A stretch of 64,000 nt of DNA, from positions 84,000 through 147,999 of the forward strand of contig NZ_KN050690.1 of NCBI RefSeq assembly GCF_000745455.1. The letters run 5' to 3'. The first letter of the stretch is position 1, and the number at the start of each line of letters is the position of its first letter. Position numbers and translations under genes: made by a program. Of the stretch, positions 1 through 8,609 are shown one piece after another. This DNA is from Mesoaciditoga lauensis cd-1655R = DSM 25116. Its GTDB lineage: Bacteria; Thermotogota; Thermotogae; Mesoaciditogales; Mesoaciditogaceae. Under the pieces are notes generated by a model. The model saw nothing but the letters and a program-made list of their open reading frames with translations. It ran no database searches and was not told where the DNA came from.

Positions 1-125
1 TCCCCCTTTGTCGGCTTCGCCGACACTTCCCCCGCACACGGGGGCAGACTTCTCGTATAAAATGACTTCGTCGGCATTTCCCCCACAAGTGGGGGCAAAG
101 TTATATAAAAACAACTCCATCGACA
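1..125. repeat. Family A hairpin repeat cluster (cut by window edge)
   Basis: Two family A modules follow each other. Each has a first hairpin (GTCGGC-TTC-GCCGAC in the first copy) and a second GC-rich hairpin of the form CCCCCGCnnnnGGGGGC, followed by an A/T-rich tail. The same module recurs in every large intergenic gap of the window. Open frames across it are repeat artefacts, not genes. Confidence 0.85.
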
Positions 126-134
126 TTTTGCCTT

Positions 135-560
135 TTATGATGAGAAATTGAATCTAACAGGTTTTTTCCACCCTTTCCCCTTTCGAAACACTTGCCGGCA
201 CTTATGAACTCTCCATCTGAAGACTCTAAAAACGAGGTTGGAAAACACATGGACGTGTTGAGAAAGCGAAGCACTCATGGACGAGTGCCTGAGCGTGCCT
301 CGTTTTTTGAGTTGTAAGATGGATAAAAGAGTGAATTCGTGCTGGCTGGGTTTCGGATTAATTATGCTTTTCTCTGCCTTTCTCTCTCCTTTTTTTGAAG
401 TTTCTGTCAAAACAGATGAAGACGCCATACAAGATGTGAAATAACAGAGTTGGAGGCACACGACGTGCCGAGAAAGCGAATCTAACAGGATGTTTGTATG
501 CAGCGGGCTCTGTTATGAACATCTTGTATGGGTATGCGTCTGAATCAGTTTTGACAAAAC
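135..560. repeat. Family B fold-back repeat, degenerate copy
   Basis: This gap holds a copy of the long fold-back repeat also seen near 3.4, 5.1-5.5 and 30 kb. Its recognisable core runs from the CTCCATCTGAAGACTC arm through the hairpin around GCACTCATGGACGAGTGC to the matching arm at GTAAGATGG. A second, partial copy follows at about 430-510. I saw no clear terminal inverted repeats here, so the copy is probably decayed. No gene is supported. Confidence 0.7.
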
Positions 561-611
561 TTCAAAAAATATCTGCAATGCGAACACTTAACTTCTACAC
601 ACATCTAGAAG

Positions 612-1643
612 TTAGGACTTTAAGAACCTTTTAACGAGATTTACAACTTTTTCCAAATCTTCCCTTGATACGTCTTTGTTCGTCACAAATCTATATTCTC
701 CTTCTTCAGGAGGATTGATCTTCACACCGTTTTCGAGCATGTAAGAAACAAACTCCTTGTCATCAAATTTTACCAGAAATCTGAAAAAAACCATGTTTAT
801 GTCTCGGCGGTCTTTTTGTACCTCTACTTCATCAATTTCATCTAAAGATCTTGCGAGCAAATCGGCATTTTCATGGTCTTCACATAATCTATCCACCATT
901 TCTTCCAATGCCACAATTCCGGCGGCTGCCAAAAATCCAACCTGACGCATCCCGCCACCCATGAGCTTTCGGCCTTTTCTCGCCTTTAATATAAACTCTT
1001 TGGTACCGGCAAGGATGGAACCCACGGGAGCCGCTAAGCCTTTTGAAAGGCAAAACATGACGCTGTCCACGTGAGAGGCTATCTCTTTTGCATCAACTCC
1101 AAGGGCACAAGCGGCATTGAATATTCTGGCACCATCCAAGTGAATTTTCATACCCTTTGAATGAGCCAATTCTTCAATCTTTTTCATAATCTCCAAGTTC
1201 ACAACGGTTCCCATTCCATGAGCGTTTTCCAGACAAATCAAAGTGGTTGGAGGATAGTGAATATCTTCATCTCTTATCAGGGAATTTATCTCATCAATAT
1301 CTGGGATGCCATTTTGAGATATGTACTCTCTCAATTGGACTCCAGCTATTACGGCACTTGCTCCCACTTCGTGAAGCACTATATGGGAATTTCTATCCAC
1401 TATGACCTCATCACCACGTTTTGTGTGTGTGAACAAGGCAAGCTCGTTGCCAAACGTCCCAGAGGGAACAAAAAGGGCAGCTTTTTTTCCTACTTTTTCA
1501 GCAGCTAACTTTTCCAATTTTTTGACCGTTGGATCGTCCTCGTAAACATCGTCTCCAACTTCTGCTTTGTACATCGCTTCCCTCATTTTTTGAGTTGGAA
1601 GCGTAACCGTATCGCTACGAATATCTATATAACGCATATTCAT
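612..1643 (-). CDS. ltaE: Low-specificity L-threonine aldolase
   Basis: A 343-residue PLP enzyme of fold type I, expected to cleave L-threonine or L-allo-threonine to glycine and acetaldehyde in the cytoplasm. The family opening DxRSDTVTxPTxxMxxAM is present near residues 7-24, followed by GDDVYxxDPTVxxLE. The aspartate of HLDGAR (about 168-173) should contact the PLP ring nitrogen, and the lysine of CLSKGLAAPVGS (about 200) should form the Schiff base. Length matches the family. It overlaps the upstream D-aminopeptidase by 4 bp (ATGA), so the two are probably translationally coupled. Glycine formed here could feed the glycine cleavage genes at 13-17 kb, but that link is only an inference. 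Confidence 0.93.
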   Translation of the reverse strand: MNMRYIDIRSDTVTLPTQKMREAMYKAEVGDDVYEDDPTVKKLEKLAAEKVGKKAALFVPSGTFGNELALFTHTKRGDEVIVDRNSHIVLHEVGASAVIAGVQLREYISQNGIPDIDEINSLIRDEDIHYPPTTLICLENAHGMGTVVNLEIMKKIEELAHSKGMKIHLDGARIFNAACALGVDAKEIASHVDSVMFCLSKGLAAPVGSILAGTKEFILKARKGRKLMGGGMRQVGFLAAAGIVALEEMVDRLCEDHENADLLARSLDEIDEVEVQKDRRDINMVFFRFLVKFDDKEFVSYMLENGVKINPPEEGEYRFVTNKDVSREDLEKVVNLVKRFLKS

Positions 1644-2491
1644 CTACCCATTTCAGTCGCTATCCTTGAAGCGTATATCACAGCTAGCAGAAGTTGCATG
1701 ATGTCTTTGTAAGAACTTGAAACGTACTTTATCGTGTATCCGTTTACCCTTTCAACCCCAGGGGTAAGAGAAGCTTCATCAGCCATCTCGGTAGATCTGA
1801 AAGTTATCTCCAGAGTGTAAGGTGCTTCCAATTTGTAAGGTTTCACTTCGCCTTTTTCGGTTTTCTCCAACGCTTTTTTGGTTGCTTCAATAACTTCGCG
1901 TTTCACAACGTTTTTAGGCTTCATTATGGCTGCGAATCTGCTCAATCCTTTCTTGGTTTCAACCAAAACGGTATCCGGCATGATGGGCTTTAACTCTTCA
2001 ACAAGTGCGTGGTCCCCTATCACCATTGAAACTGGTGCTCCAAATTCGGCTGCGAAAGCTGCATTTATCGTCGTTTCGTTCATTCTTATACCGTTTATCT
2101 TCAAACTATGAACGGCCGTGTTGGAGTAAGTGTGATCCATCGTTCCGTGTAACGCTCCCACTCCAGCGTGATATCCCACAAAAAACACCGTTGAAAAAGA
2201 AGAATCCATTCCTGCCATCATGTAATAATCGCGCAACCCCCCTCTGACGAGATAAAGCCTGTCATCCAGGGCGGTAAAATCGTACGACATGTTTTCGCCC
2301 AAAGAATGAGAATCACAGATCAAAATTTGGTCTATCTTGGAATTCTGGGGAGAACTTTTTATTCCTTCAAGCACCCATTCCATCGTTTCTTCCATGTATC
2401 TTCCAAGATACCTCTTGTCTTTGATGTCCACATGATGCCACGCGCTTATTCCTGGTAATCCTTCCATGTCCGTTGAAACAAATATTCTCAT
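1640..2491 (-). CDS. dppA: D-aminopeptidase, DppA-like (peptidase M55)
   Basis: A 283-residue zinc-dependent peptidase of family M55, which in Bacillus releases D-amino acids from short peptides. The N-terminal STDMEGLPGI and the later CDSHSLGENM, GYHAGVG and DHTYSNTAVHSLKING stretches are typical of the family and supply metal-binding Asp, Glu and His residues. The start chosen is the ATG at 2491, which has a GAGGAGG ribosome-binding site; an upstream in-frame ATG would run through tRNA-Asn. The gene overlaps ltaE by 4 bp downstream. The gene and the tRNA are divergent with about 60 bp between them. Confidence 0.9.
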   Translation of the reverse strand: MRIFVSTDMEGLPGISAWHHVDIKDKRYLGRYMEETMEWVLEGIKSSPQNSKIDQILICDSHSLGENMSYDFTALDDRLYLVRGGLRDYYMMAGMDSSFSTVFFVGYHAGVGALHGTMDHTYSNTAVHSLKINGIRMNETTINAAFAAEFGAPVSMVIGDHALVEELKPIMPDTVLVETKKGLSRFAAIMKPKNVVKREVIEATKKALEKTEKGEVKPYKLEAPYTLEITFRSTEMADEASLTPGVERVNGYTIKYVSSSYKDIMQLLLAVIYASRIATEMGR

Positions 2492-2506
2492 CTTCTTTCC
2501 CTCCTC

Positions 2507-2536
2507 TTGACAAATTAAGTACGCTTGTATTATAAT
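2507..2536 (+). promoter_or_regulatory. Sigma-70 type promoter of tRNA-Asn
   Basis: A perfect -35 box TTGACA lies at 2507-2512 and a perfect -10 box TATAAT at 2531-2536, separated by 18 bp. Transcription would start about 6 bp before the mature tRNA. It overlaps the 5' leader of the divergent dppA gene. Confidence 0.75.
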
Positions 2537-2548
2537 CCATTTGTCCGT

Positions 2549-2624
2549 TCCACCATAGCTCAATCGGTAGAGCATCCGGCTGTTAACCGGAGGGTTGTAG
2601 GTTCGAGTCCTACTGGTGGAGCCA
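2549..2624 (+). tRNA. tRNA-Asn (GUU)
   Basis: A full cloverleaf is readable: the acceptor stem TCCACCA pairs with TGGTGGA, the anticodon stem TCCGG/CCGGA encloses the loop CTGTTAA with anticodon GTT at 2582-2584, and the T-arm holds GGTTCGAGTCC. The discriminator is G and the CCA end is encoded (2622-2624). A T-run follows directly. Confidence 0.96.
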
Positions 2625-2658
2625 TTTTTTTATATTTTTAATTCTGAAAGGACTTGGC

Positions 2659-3066
2659 ATGACTCAAAACGAAAAGCTTCTTGAAGAAATGCTTCAAATA
2701 CTTCATAAAATAACTAAAAAAGGCAGAAAGATCAAAAAGACGTTAGATCTGGTTGAAGCCTTTGATAAAACCAATTTTGCCGTGTATTCAATAGGAAAAG
2801 ACAAGATAAACCTTTTGAATAATGTGGAAGGATTCCCCAAAAGCGTACGCTATTCCGCCAAAAAAGGAGATAGTGCCGTTTCAAATATCGCACGATATTT
2901 CGGAGTAGATCCAGAAAAAAATCTGTTAGAATTTGTTCTTTGGGAAAAAGATGCACATCTTCTATTTGTCAGAAAGATGATCTCTAAAGACGAAGAATTT
3001 CATGTTCGGTTAGCGTGGACATTTTTTGGAACGATAAAAAATCTTTTAAGGTTAAATCTTTCATGA
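2659..3066 (+). CDS. Hypothetical protein, 135 aa
   Basis: I do not recognise this protein. It is small, charged and predicted soluble, with an N-terminal helical part rich in Lys/Glu (residues 1-30) and a mixed alpha/beta remainder including a phrase near 82 (FGVDPEKNLLEF). An AAGGA ribosome-binding site lies 6-8 bp before the ATG. It begins 35 bp after tRNA-Asn with only a T-run between, so it may be co-transcribed with the tRNA. Its stop codon overlaps the start of the next gene (ATGA), which suggests the two products work together. Confidence 0.7.
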   Translation: MTQNEKLLEEMLQILHKITKKGRKIKKTLDLVEAFDKTNFAVYSIGKDKINLLNNVEGFPKSVRYSAKKGDSAVSNIARYFGVDPEKNLLEFVLWEKDAHLLFVRKMISKDEEFHVRLAWTFFGTIKNLLRLNLS

Positions 3067-3365
3067 AGTACATTTCCACTTTTTTCGTCATTCTGGGATT
3101 GTTTCTCGTTTTCTATTCTCTTATATCTTACAGCCCTTCATTTTTCTTTCCCTTCAATTGGATAGGGCTTGTTCTTTTAATACTCTCCATTTCATTTCTC
3201 ATTTTACGTTTTAAAACTCCTAAATTATCGCAATACGCCCTTTTCATTTTAGGGCTTTTGGTGATGATCAACGCCTATTTCTATTTCAAGCAATGTTCGA
3301 ATTTAAAAGGATTCGAAGTAATAGGAGGATTTTTAATATCCGTTTTTTCCCTTTTCTTAAAATAA
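3063..3365 (+). CDS. Small three-helix membrane protein
   Basis: A 100-residue protein made almost entirely of hydrophobic segments, at about residues 4-24, 30-48 and 54-72, with a fourth hydrophobic stretch at the C-terminus (about 83-99). The start at 3063 is chosen because its ATG overlaps the TGA of the preceding gene by 4 bp. No family is recognised. Its coupling to the soluble gene upstream suggests a membrane partner. The gene ends directly at a family B element. Confidence 0.65.
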   Translation: MKYISTFFVILGLFLVFYSLISYSPSFFFPFNWIGLVLLILSISFLILRFKTPKLSQYALFILGLLVMINAYFYFKQCSNLKGFEVIGGFLISVFSLFLK

Positions 3366-3368
3366 AAT

Positions 3369-3732
3369 CTCACATTGTGCATCAATGCTACAAAGTATTT
3401 CAAAAAGAGATTAAATCCCACTCTCGAAGTACTTGTCAGAACATATGAGCTCCCCATCTGGAAATTCACAAATATGAGGTTGAAAGGCACAGGACGTGCC
3501 GAGAAAGCGAAGCACTCATGGACGAGTGTCTGAGCGTGCCTTGTATTTTGAATTGAAAGACGGAAAGAAGAGCGAATCCGTTCTGGCATGACTTCGAAAA
3601 AATCGTCTTGCTCGCTTGGAAAGCGGGTTCTAAATCTAAAAGCGTTGCATTCAAATGTTGCCCACATTTTTTATAAATAATTTTTGTAATGTCTCTTGTA
3701 ATACCTTTTGTAATGTTTACGCACAACATAAG
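3369..3732. mobile_element. Family B MITE-like element, complete copy
   Basis: A 364-bp element with terminal inverted repeats: the left end reads CTCACATTGTGCATCAATGC and the right end, reversed, reads CTTATGTTGTGCGTAAACAT. The interior is a fold-back whose arms pair around a small hairpin (GCACTCATGGACGAGTG). It carries no coding capacity of its own. A candidate 7-bp target duplication, ATAAAAT, lies on both sides (3362-3368 and 3733-3739). The closest full relative is at 29910-30249 in the opposite orientation. Confidence 0.75.
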
Positions 3733-3820
3733 ATAAAATGTATTTCTCCTTTTCAAACGATTTTATGTTATGATTTGGTAAGATAGGAAACAACGAATGA
3801 AGAACGAAGGAGGAATGTAA

Positions 3821-5029
3821 ATGGACATAGGAAGTGCAAAACTTGAATGGGTCGCCCAAAGAATGGAAGTTATAAACACACTTGTAAAAAAATACGAGGC
3901 TGAACAGCCCTTAAAAGGTGTAAAAGTTGCCGTGTCAGTACATTTAGAAGCAAAAACTGGATATCTAGCTTTATCCATTGCAAAGCTGGGTGCAGATGTT
4001 ACCGTAACAGGTTCAAACCCTCTGAGCACTCAAGATGAAATAGTGGCCGAATTGAAAAAAAGAGGTCTTCGTGTAAATGCTGAACGCACACATGATGTGA
4101 GCGTTTATGAAAACAATTTACAAAAAACGCTGGATTTCAAGCCAAATGTAATAGTTGATGATGGCGCAGATCTAACCGTTACCGCTCATGAAAAGAGAAA
4201 AGAAGTGCTTGAAAACTTGTGGGGCGTCTGTGAAGAAACCACAAGTGGTGTTAAAAGGATAAAGGCACTTGAAAACTTCAACAAACTCGCGGTCCCCGCA
4301 ATATTGGTGAACGATGCCGCCACAAAACATCTTTTCGATAACAGATATGGGACTGGACAGTCAGTATGGGATTCCATAATGCGAAACACCAATATGAACA
4401 TTGCAGAAAAAAGAGTGGTTGTCGCAGGATACGGATGGTGTGGAAAAGGCGTTGCAATGAGGGCAAAAGGCTTGGGAGCCCGCGTGATAGTAACAGAAGT
4501 TGATGAAGTGAAATCGTTGGAAGCCTTCATGGATGGCTTTGAAGTCATGCCAATGAAAAAAGCGGCGGAAATTGGCGATATCTTCGTAACGGTTACAGGC
4601 AACACCGACGTGATAAGGGCAGAGCATTTTGAAAAGATGAAAGACGGAGCAATTCTGACAAACGCGGGTCATTTCGATGTTGAAGTATCCGTCTCCGACT
4701 TGAAAAAAGTGGCAACTTCTTCGCGCGAAGCGAGGCCAAATGTTACAGAATACGTCGTTAATGGCAAGAGGCTCTATCTGATAGGAGAAGGAAGGCTTGT
4801 AAATCTTGCAGCGGCAGATGGCCATCCTGTTGAAATCATGGATCTTTCCTTTGCCGTTCAGCTTTTAAGCGTTTTGAAAATAGCACGTGATCATGAAAAG
4901 ATGGAAGCCAAAACGTACGCCGTCCCACCAGAAATAGATTATGAAATCGCTTCAACGAAGCTAAAGCTTCTTGGAATAGAAATAGACACCTTAACCGAAA
5001 AACAGAAAAAATACCTGAATAGTTGGTAA
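3821..5029 (+). CDS. ahcY: Adenosylhomocysteinase
   Basis: A 402-residue cytoplasmic enzyme that reversibly splits S-adenosylhomocysteine into adenosine and homocysteine, relieving product inhibition of methyltransferases. The NAD-binding GxGxxG-type motif GYGWCGKG is at 203-210, and the substrate-site stretch NDAATKHLFDNRYGTGQS is at 164-181 with the conserved Lys169 and Asp173. It is shorter than the plant and proteobacterial enzymes (about 430-490 residues), as known for archaeal and Thermotoga forms. A strong AAGGAGG site precedes the ATG. It stands alone, followed by its own terminator. Confidence 0.95.
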   Translation: MDIGSAKLEWVAQRMEVINTLVKKYEAEQPLKGVKVAVSVHLEAKTGYLALSIAKLGADVTVTGSNPLSTQDEIVAELKKRGLRVNAERTHDVSVYENNLQKTLDFKPNVIVDDGADLTVTAHEKRKEVLENLWGVCEETTSGVKRIKALENFNKLAVPAILVNDAATKHLFDNRYGTGQSVWDSIMRNTNMNIAEKRVVVAGYGWCGKGVAMRAKGLGARVIVTEVDEVKSLEAFMDGFEVMPMKKAAEIGDIFVTVTGNTDVIRAEHFEKMKDGAILTNAGHFDVEVSVSDLKKVATSSREARPNVTEYVVNGKRLYLIGEGRLVNLAAADGHPVEIMDLSFAVQLLSVLKIARDHEKMEAKTYAVPPEIDYEIASTKLKLLGIEIDTLTEKQKKYLNSW

Positions 5030-5031
5030 CC

Positions 5032-5058
5032 AAAAAGCCTCTCTAAGAGAGGCTTTTT
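5032..5058 (+). terminator. Rho-independent terminator after ahcY
   Basis: A 12-bp stem AAAAAGCCTCTC/GAGAGGCTTTTT with a 3-nt loop ends in a T-run, 3 bp after the ahcY stop codon. Confidence 0.9.
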
Positions 5059-5094
5059 TAATTCTTATGTTGTGTATGAATGTAACAATTTCAG

Positions 5095-5525
5095 TTTTGG
5101 ATAAAAAGCGATCGATGAAAATATTTATCGAAACACTTGCCAGCACGAATTCACTCTTTTATCCATCTTACGACTCAAAAAACGAGGCACGCTCAGACAC
5201 TCATCCATGAGTGCTTCGCTTTTTCAACACGTCCATGTGTTTTCCAACCTCGTTTTTAGAGTCTTCAGATGGAGAGTTCATAAGTGGTGGCAATTGTTTC
5301 GAAAAGAAAAAGGAGAGAAAAGAAAAAAGCTCTGTTAGATTCGCTTTCTCGGCACGTCCTGTGCCTCCAACTCTGTTATTTCGCATCTTGTATGGCGTCT
5401 TCATATGTTTTGACAGAAACTTCAAAAAAGGGGATAGAAAGGCGAAGAAAAACGTAATTAATCAAAACCCAGCCAGCACGAATTCACTCTTTTACCCATC
5501 TTACGACTCAAAAAACAAGGTTTGA
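5095..5525. repeat. Two family B fold-back repeat copies
   Basis: Two copies of the family B core sit back to back. The first spans about 5130-5295, with arms CCATCTTACGACTC and GAGTCTTCAGATGG around the hairpin CACTCATCCATGAGTG. The second, about 5295-5525, is partial. Neither has clear terminal inverted repeats. No gene is supported. Confidence 0.7.
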
Positions 5526-5537
5526 AATCATTTTAAT

Positions 5538-5760
5538 CCTTCCAGTCTGTGGGCGGGGACTTGAAGACATCATGAGTTTTAATTTGCTCGCGCTTGCATA
5601 CCGACGAAACTAACGTAGGGACGTAGTAAAATGAAATCCTCTCTCCAATTCGTTGGTGATTTTCTCCGAGTTTTGGGAGACTCAAGAGAGATCTTTTCAA
5701 ATTGAAAAGTCTGCCCCCCGCTTGCGGGGGAAGTGTCGGCGGAGCCGACAAAGGGGGAAA
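5538..5760. repeat. Family A hairpin repeat cluster
   Basis: This holds a damaged A2 module (the GGGGACTTGAAGACATCATG stretch) and an A1 module in reverse orientation ending in GTCGGCGGAGCCGACAAAGG. The first hairpin here is GTCGGC-GGA-GCCGAC. No gene is supported. Confidence 0.8.
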
Positions 5761-5784
5761 GAAATTGGGGATCCTGGAGAAATT

Positions 5785-5862
5785 ACCATTCGCTCTTAGT
5801 CGTTCTTAACCATCCACTTCTTACGGCTCACGGATCACTGTTCACTATTTACTCATAAGCGT
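5785..5862. repeat. Low-complexity family C-like repeat
   Basis: A degenerate run built of short related words (CACTTCTTACGGCTCACGG, CACTGTTCACTATTTACTC). It resembles the family C tandem repeat between the rhamnose genes. A related run lies at about 6975-7030. No gene is supported. Confidence 0.45.
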
Positions 5863-5926
5863 TGGATTTATTGATGGTAATCACTTAACATCGATGCACA
5901 TGATGAGTTAATTCCCCGAAATGTTG

Positions 5927-6781
5927 TTATATCTTCTTCCATCTGCCTGGCAACACTTGTGACACCATTTTTTGCTTTTCAAGATGCGACAAAATCGCAC
6001 TTACAAATGATCTAAACAAATAAAACGTTCCACTGTTCAAGCTGATACTCATCATTTCAACAATATTAAATGAAATTTCTTCAACAGATTTTGTATCTTC
6101 AAGAACATCTAAGGTGGCGTTTATAAATGAGTGGAGCGTTGAACGCGTTTTTTCTATATCTTCATGCGGATCGTTTGTTATATTTCCGTGAGACGGCACG
6201 TAAACGTCTGCATTTGTCTTTTCCAAAAAGTCAAGAGAATTCAGGAACTTTCCTACATCTACCAGATAAGGGTAAGAGTATTTCTCAAGCACTTCCCGAC
6301 CAAAATAAGCATCTCCGCAGAAAAGGACATCATCTATTTTAAAACCTGTCATTCCTAGGGAATGACCGATCAACGGAATGGGTTCTATATATTTTGGTAA
6401 GTCAGCTTCTTCGAGAGGAAGAGGATGCGACGAATGTGCTTTGTAAAAACTAGCTCTCAACGATTTTGGGGGAGTTGCACCGTAAAGGTAAAAACTTTCC
6501 AGGATGGGATCTCTTATGAACGCCACTTCTAACTTATCACTGAATATCTTGGCACCATTTTTTTCAAAAAAGGAATTCCCTTGGATGTGATCGGCGTGCG
6601 AATGCGTGTTCAATACTATCTTTTTTTCTTCACCCAGTTCGCTAAAAAGTTCCCTGGCAAATTTGGTATTTGAGCCAGTATCTATCACGTACAACGTTCC
6701 ATCAATTTCTATTATTCCAACGTTTGTGCTTCCCTCTTTTACGGATACCCCTTCTTTTATGCTTTTCAGCAATTCACTCAT
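5927..6781 (-). CDS. MBL-fold metallo-hydrolase
   Basis: A 284-residue member of the metallo-beta-lactamase superfamily. The diagnostic motif HSHADHIQGN (HxHxDH) is near residues 61-70, later His residues appear in GHSLGMTG (about 139-146) and GDAYFG (about 155-160), and PSHG is near 197-200. These give a normal dinuclear metal site. The substrate cannot be told from sequence; the family includes hydroxyacylglutathione hydrolases, lactonases and sulfur-compound hydrolases. The C-terminal third is helical and could be a substrate-binding or DNA-binding-like tail. The gene stands alone between repeats and tRNA-Gly. Confidence 0.85.
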   Translation of the reverse strand: MSELLKSIKEGVSVKEGSTNVGIIEIDGTLYVIDTGSNTKFARELFSELGEEKKIVLNTHSHADHIQGNSFFEKNGAKIFSDKLEVAFIRDPILESFYLYGATPPKSLRASFYKAHSSHPLPLEEADLPKYIEPIPLIGHSLGMTGFKIDDVLFCGDAYFGREVLEKYSYPYLVDVGKFLNSLDFLEKTNADVYVPSHGNITNDPHEDIEKTRSTLHSFINATLDVLEDTKSVEEISFNIVEMMSISLNSGTFYLFRSFVSAILSHLEKQKMVSQVLPGRWKKI

Positions 6782-6854
6782 CCCCTCTTTTAGGACTTTT
6801 ACAAAAAAAGCAGTCCCTTTTGGACTGCGATGTGCTTGACAACCTTAGGTAATC

Positions 6855-6930
6855 TGGAGCGGCCAACGGGACTCGAACCCGCGACCCTCAGCTTGGGAAG
6901 CTGATGCTCTACCAACTGAGCTATGGCCGC
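6855..6930 (-). tRNA. tRNA-Gly (CCC)
   Basis: Read on the minus strand, the acceptor stem GCGGCCA pairs with TGGCCGC, the anticodon stem TCAGC/GCTGA encloses TTCCCAA with anticodon CCC, and the T-arm has GGTTCGAGTCC. The discriminator is T, as usual for bacterial tRNA-Gly, and CCA is encoded. Confidence 0.96.
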
Positions 6931-6940
6931 ATACATTCGA

Positions 6941-6969
6941 ATTTTACCATAATGTAGTTCAGAGATCAA
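6941..6969 (-). promoter_or_regulatory. Promoter of tRNA-Gly
   Basis: On the minus strand, TTGATC (6964-6969) and TAAAAT (6941-6946) are separated by 17 bp and lie about 10 bp before the mature tRNA 5' end. Confidence 0.6.
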
Positions 6970-7047
6970 AACCATACCGCTCACTATTTACTATTCATTT
7001 TTTACTATATACGGCTTACCATTAACTCTTAATGTACGTCAAGTTTA

Positions 7048-7510
7048 ACTCACGTTGCGTGTGAAAATTAAGAAATCAATTGGAGATCCGTTAGCATTGA
7101 AACCATTTTGATCAGCCCTCCCCGTCAACTAACGTTGCTCGCGGCTTCGCCTTGGTCGGAAAAGCGAAAGAGACATTGCAACTATGCAATTTCGCTCCCC
7201 TCCCAGTCTGTAAGAGGGGACTTGAATACATCATGAGTTTTAATTTGGTTGCATTTGCGCAGAAAATGCCAACGAAACCATTTCTATAAGAAGTCTGCTC
7301 CCGCTTGCGGGGGAAGTGACGGCGAAGCCGGCGAAGGGGGTCTCAAGTCTTGACATGGAACTGAAGAGAAGAGGTAACAAATCCGTTCTAACAGGACTTC
7401 GAAAAAAATGTCTTGGCCGCTTGGAAAGTGGATTCTAAATCAAAATGTTGTATTCAAATGTTCTCCATGTAACACTACTTTTCGTAATGTTCACGTACAA
7501 TGTGGGAGTT
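7048..7510. mobile_element. Family B element with a family A cluster nested inside
   Basis: The ends match the family B terminal repeats: ACTCACGTTGCGTG on the left and, reversed, ACTCCCACATTGTACGTG on the right. The right arm (about 7345-7510) is ordinary family B sequence. The middle (about 7110-7342) is instead a complete family A cluster, with A2 (the TTGCAACTATGCAATTTCGC stretch) and A1 modules. No gene is supported in this gap. Confidence 0.65.
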
Positions 7511-7515
7511 ATTTT

Positions 7516-7551
7516 AAAGACAAAACCGCCTTGATAGGCGGTCTTGTCTTT
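7516..7551 (-). terminator. Terminator of the oxygen-defence operon
   Basis: A 15-bp stem AAAGACAAGACCGCC/GGCGGTTTTGTCTTT (minus strand) with a 6-nt loop lies 20 bp after the rubrerythrin stop codon and ends T-rich. Confidence 0.88.
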
Positions 7552-7570
7552 AAATGTTAAAAAATCCAAC

Positions 7571-8083
7571 TCAAGCGGAAAATTCAACGAATTTTTCTTT
7601 TGGTGCTCCACAAACGGGGCATTTGTCTGGCAAGTCTCCACCTTCATGGGTGTAACCACACACGGGACAAATGAAAACTTTTTCCGCGGCGTAATCCTTA
7701 CCTTTTTCAACCAATTCTTTTGCCTTCATGTACATCTTTTGATGAATCTTTTCAGCTTCTAACGCGTAATGTGTGGTACGCACAGCTTCCTTTTCACCTT
7801 GAAAATTAGCTGTGTTGTTGTAAACTGGGTACATTTCCTCTATCTCAAAGCTTTCTCCATCTATTCCTGCCTGAACGTTGTCGACAGTATCGCCAACAAG
7901 TCCTAACGCTTTCAAGTGATTTTTTGCGTGCACGTACTCTGCGTAAGCAATAGCTTTAAACAAATTAGCCAGCTTCTTCATTCCCTTTTTCTCAGCCTCT
8001 TCGGCAAAGATAGTGTACTTCATATGAGCTTGGGATTCACCGGCAAAAGCCGCCTTTAAAAATTCCTCTGTCATCTTTTTCAT
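7571..8083 (-). CDS. rbr: Rubrerythrin
   Basis: A 170-residue non-haem iron peroxidase that reduces hydrogen peroxide with electrons from rubredoxin or a reductase. The N-terminal ferritin-like four-helix domain (about 1-130) carries ExxH-type diiron ligands, beginning with Glu16 in [11 protein letters not shown]-terminal rubredoxin-like knuckle has Cys139, Cys142, Cys155 and Cys158 (CPVCG twice) for one Fe(SCys)4 site. It is the last gene of a six-gene operon and overlaps ferritin by 4 bp (ATGA). Confidence 0.95.
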   Translation of the reverse strand: MKKMTEEFLKAAFAGESQAHMKYTIFAEEAEKKGMKKLANLFKAIAYAEYVHAKNHLKALGLVGDTVDNVQAGIDGESFEIEEMYPVYNNTANFQGEKEAVRTTHYALEAEKIHQKMYMKAKELVEKGKDYAAEKVFICPVCGYTHEGGDLPDKCPVCGAPKEKFVEFSA

Positions 8084-8604
8084 GCTTGTTCCTCCCCTTG
8101 CGTAGTAGTCACTGCTGGACGTTGTCCAAGTTCCCTATCAAGCATGTAAAGGCCGTTTGGAGAATCTTTAACGAAATTTATCTTGTCAACGATCTCAGAT
8201 GTGTTGGCCTCTTCTTCAACCTGCTCGTTTATAAACCACTGCAAAAGTGCTAATGTGGCATGATCTTTTTCTTCCATGGCAAGATTTGCCAGATCGTTTA
8301 TCAAGGAGGTTATGTATTGTTCATGCTTGTATGCGTCCTCAAAAACTTCCAACATGGAATTCCATTCTTTTTGAGGCTCTTTTATGGCTTTTAAAACTAC
8401 TCTTGCTCCTCTTTCGTTCATGTAGGCGTAAAATTTCATTGCATGGCTTATCTCTTCTTGATATTGGATTTCCATCCACTTAGCAGCGCCTTTTAGCTTT
8501 TGTGATTCAAGATAAGAGGCCATTGCTAAATAGAGATATGCAGAATAGAATTCTTCATTTATCTGCTTGTTTATAGCTTCCGCCATTTTTTCACTCAGTT
8601 TCAT
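8080..8604 (-). CDS. ftn: Ferritin
   Basis: A 174-residue iron-storage protein. The four-helix bundle carries ferroxidase residues in [18 protein letters not shown] (about 16-33), [13 protein letters not shown] (about 50-62) and the [12 protein letters not shown] stretch (about 123-134). It should assemble into a 24-subunit shell that oxidises and stores Fe(II), limiting Fenton chemistry. A GGGTGA site precedes the ATG. The genes on either side are a superoxide reductase and a rubrerythrin, which fits an oxidative-stress role. The last 12 residues (TTTQGEEQA end) are probably disordered. Confidence 0.95.
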   Translation of the reverse strand: MKLSEKMAEAINKQINEEFYSAYLYLAMASYLESQKLKGAAKWMEIQYQEEISHAMKFYAYMNERGARVVLKAIKEPQKEWNSMLEVFEDAYKHEQYITSLINDLANLAMEEKDHATLALLQWFINEQVEEEANTSEIVDKINFVKDSPNGLYMLDRELGQRPAVTTTQGEEQA

Positions 8605-8609
8605 TTAAA

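Noticed and set aside
135..461. Open frames across family A and B repeats (also 5211-5525, 11276-11790, 22485-22755, 36379-36701, 37067-37356, 46496-46765)
   Set aside because: They read repeat sequence on either strand, share the same low-quality peptide phrases between unrelated loci, and lack ribosome-binding sites.
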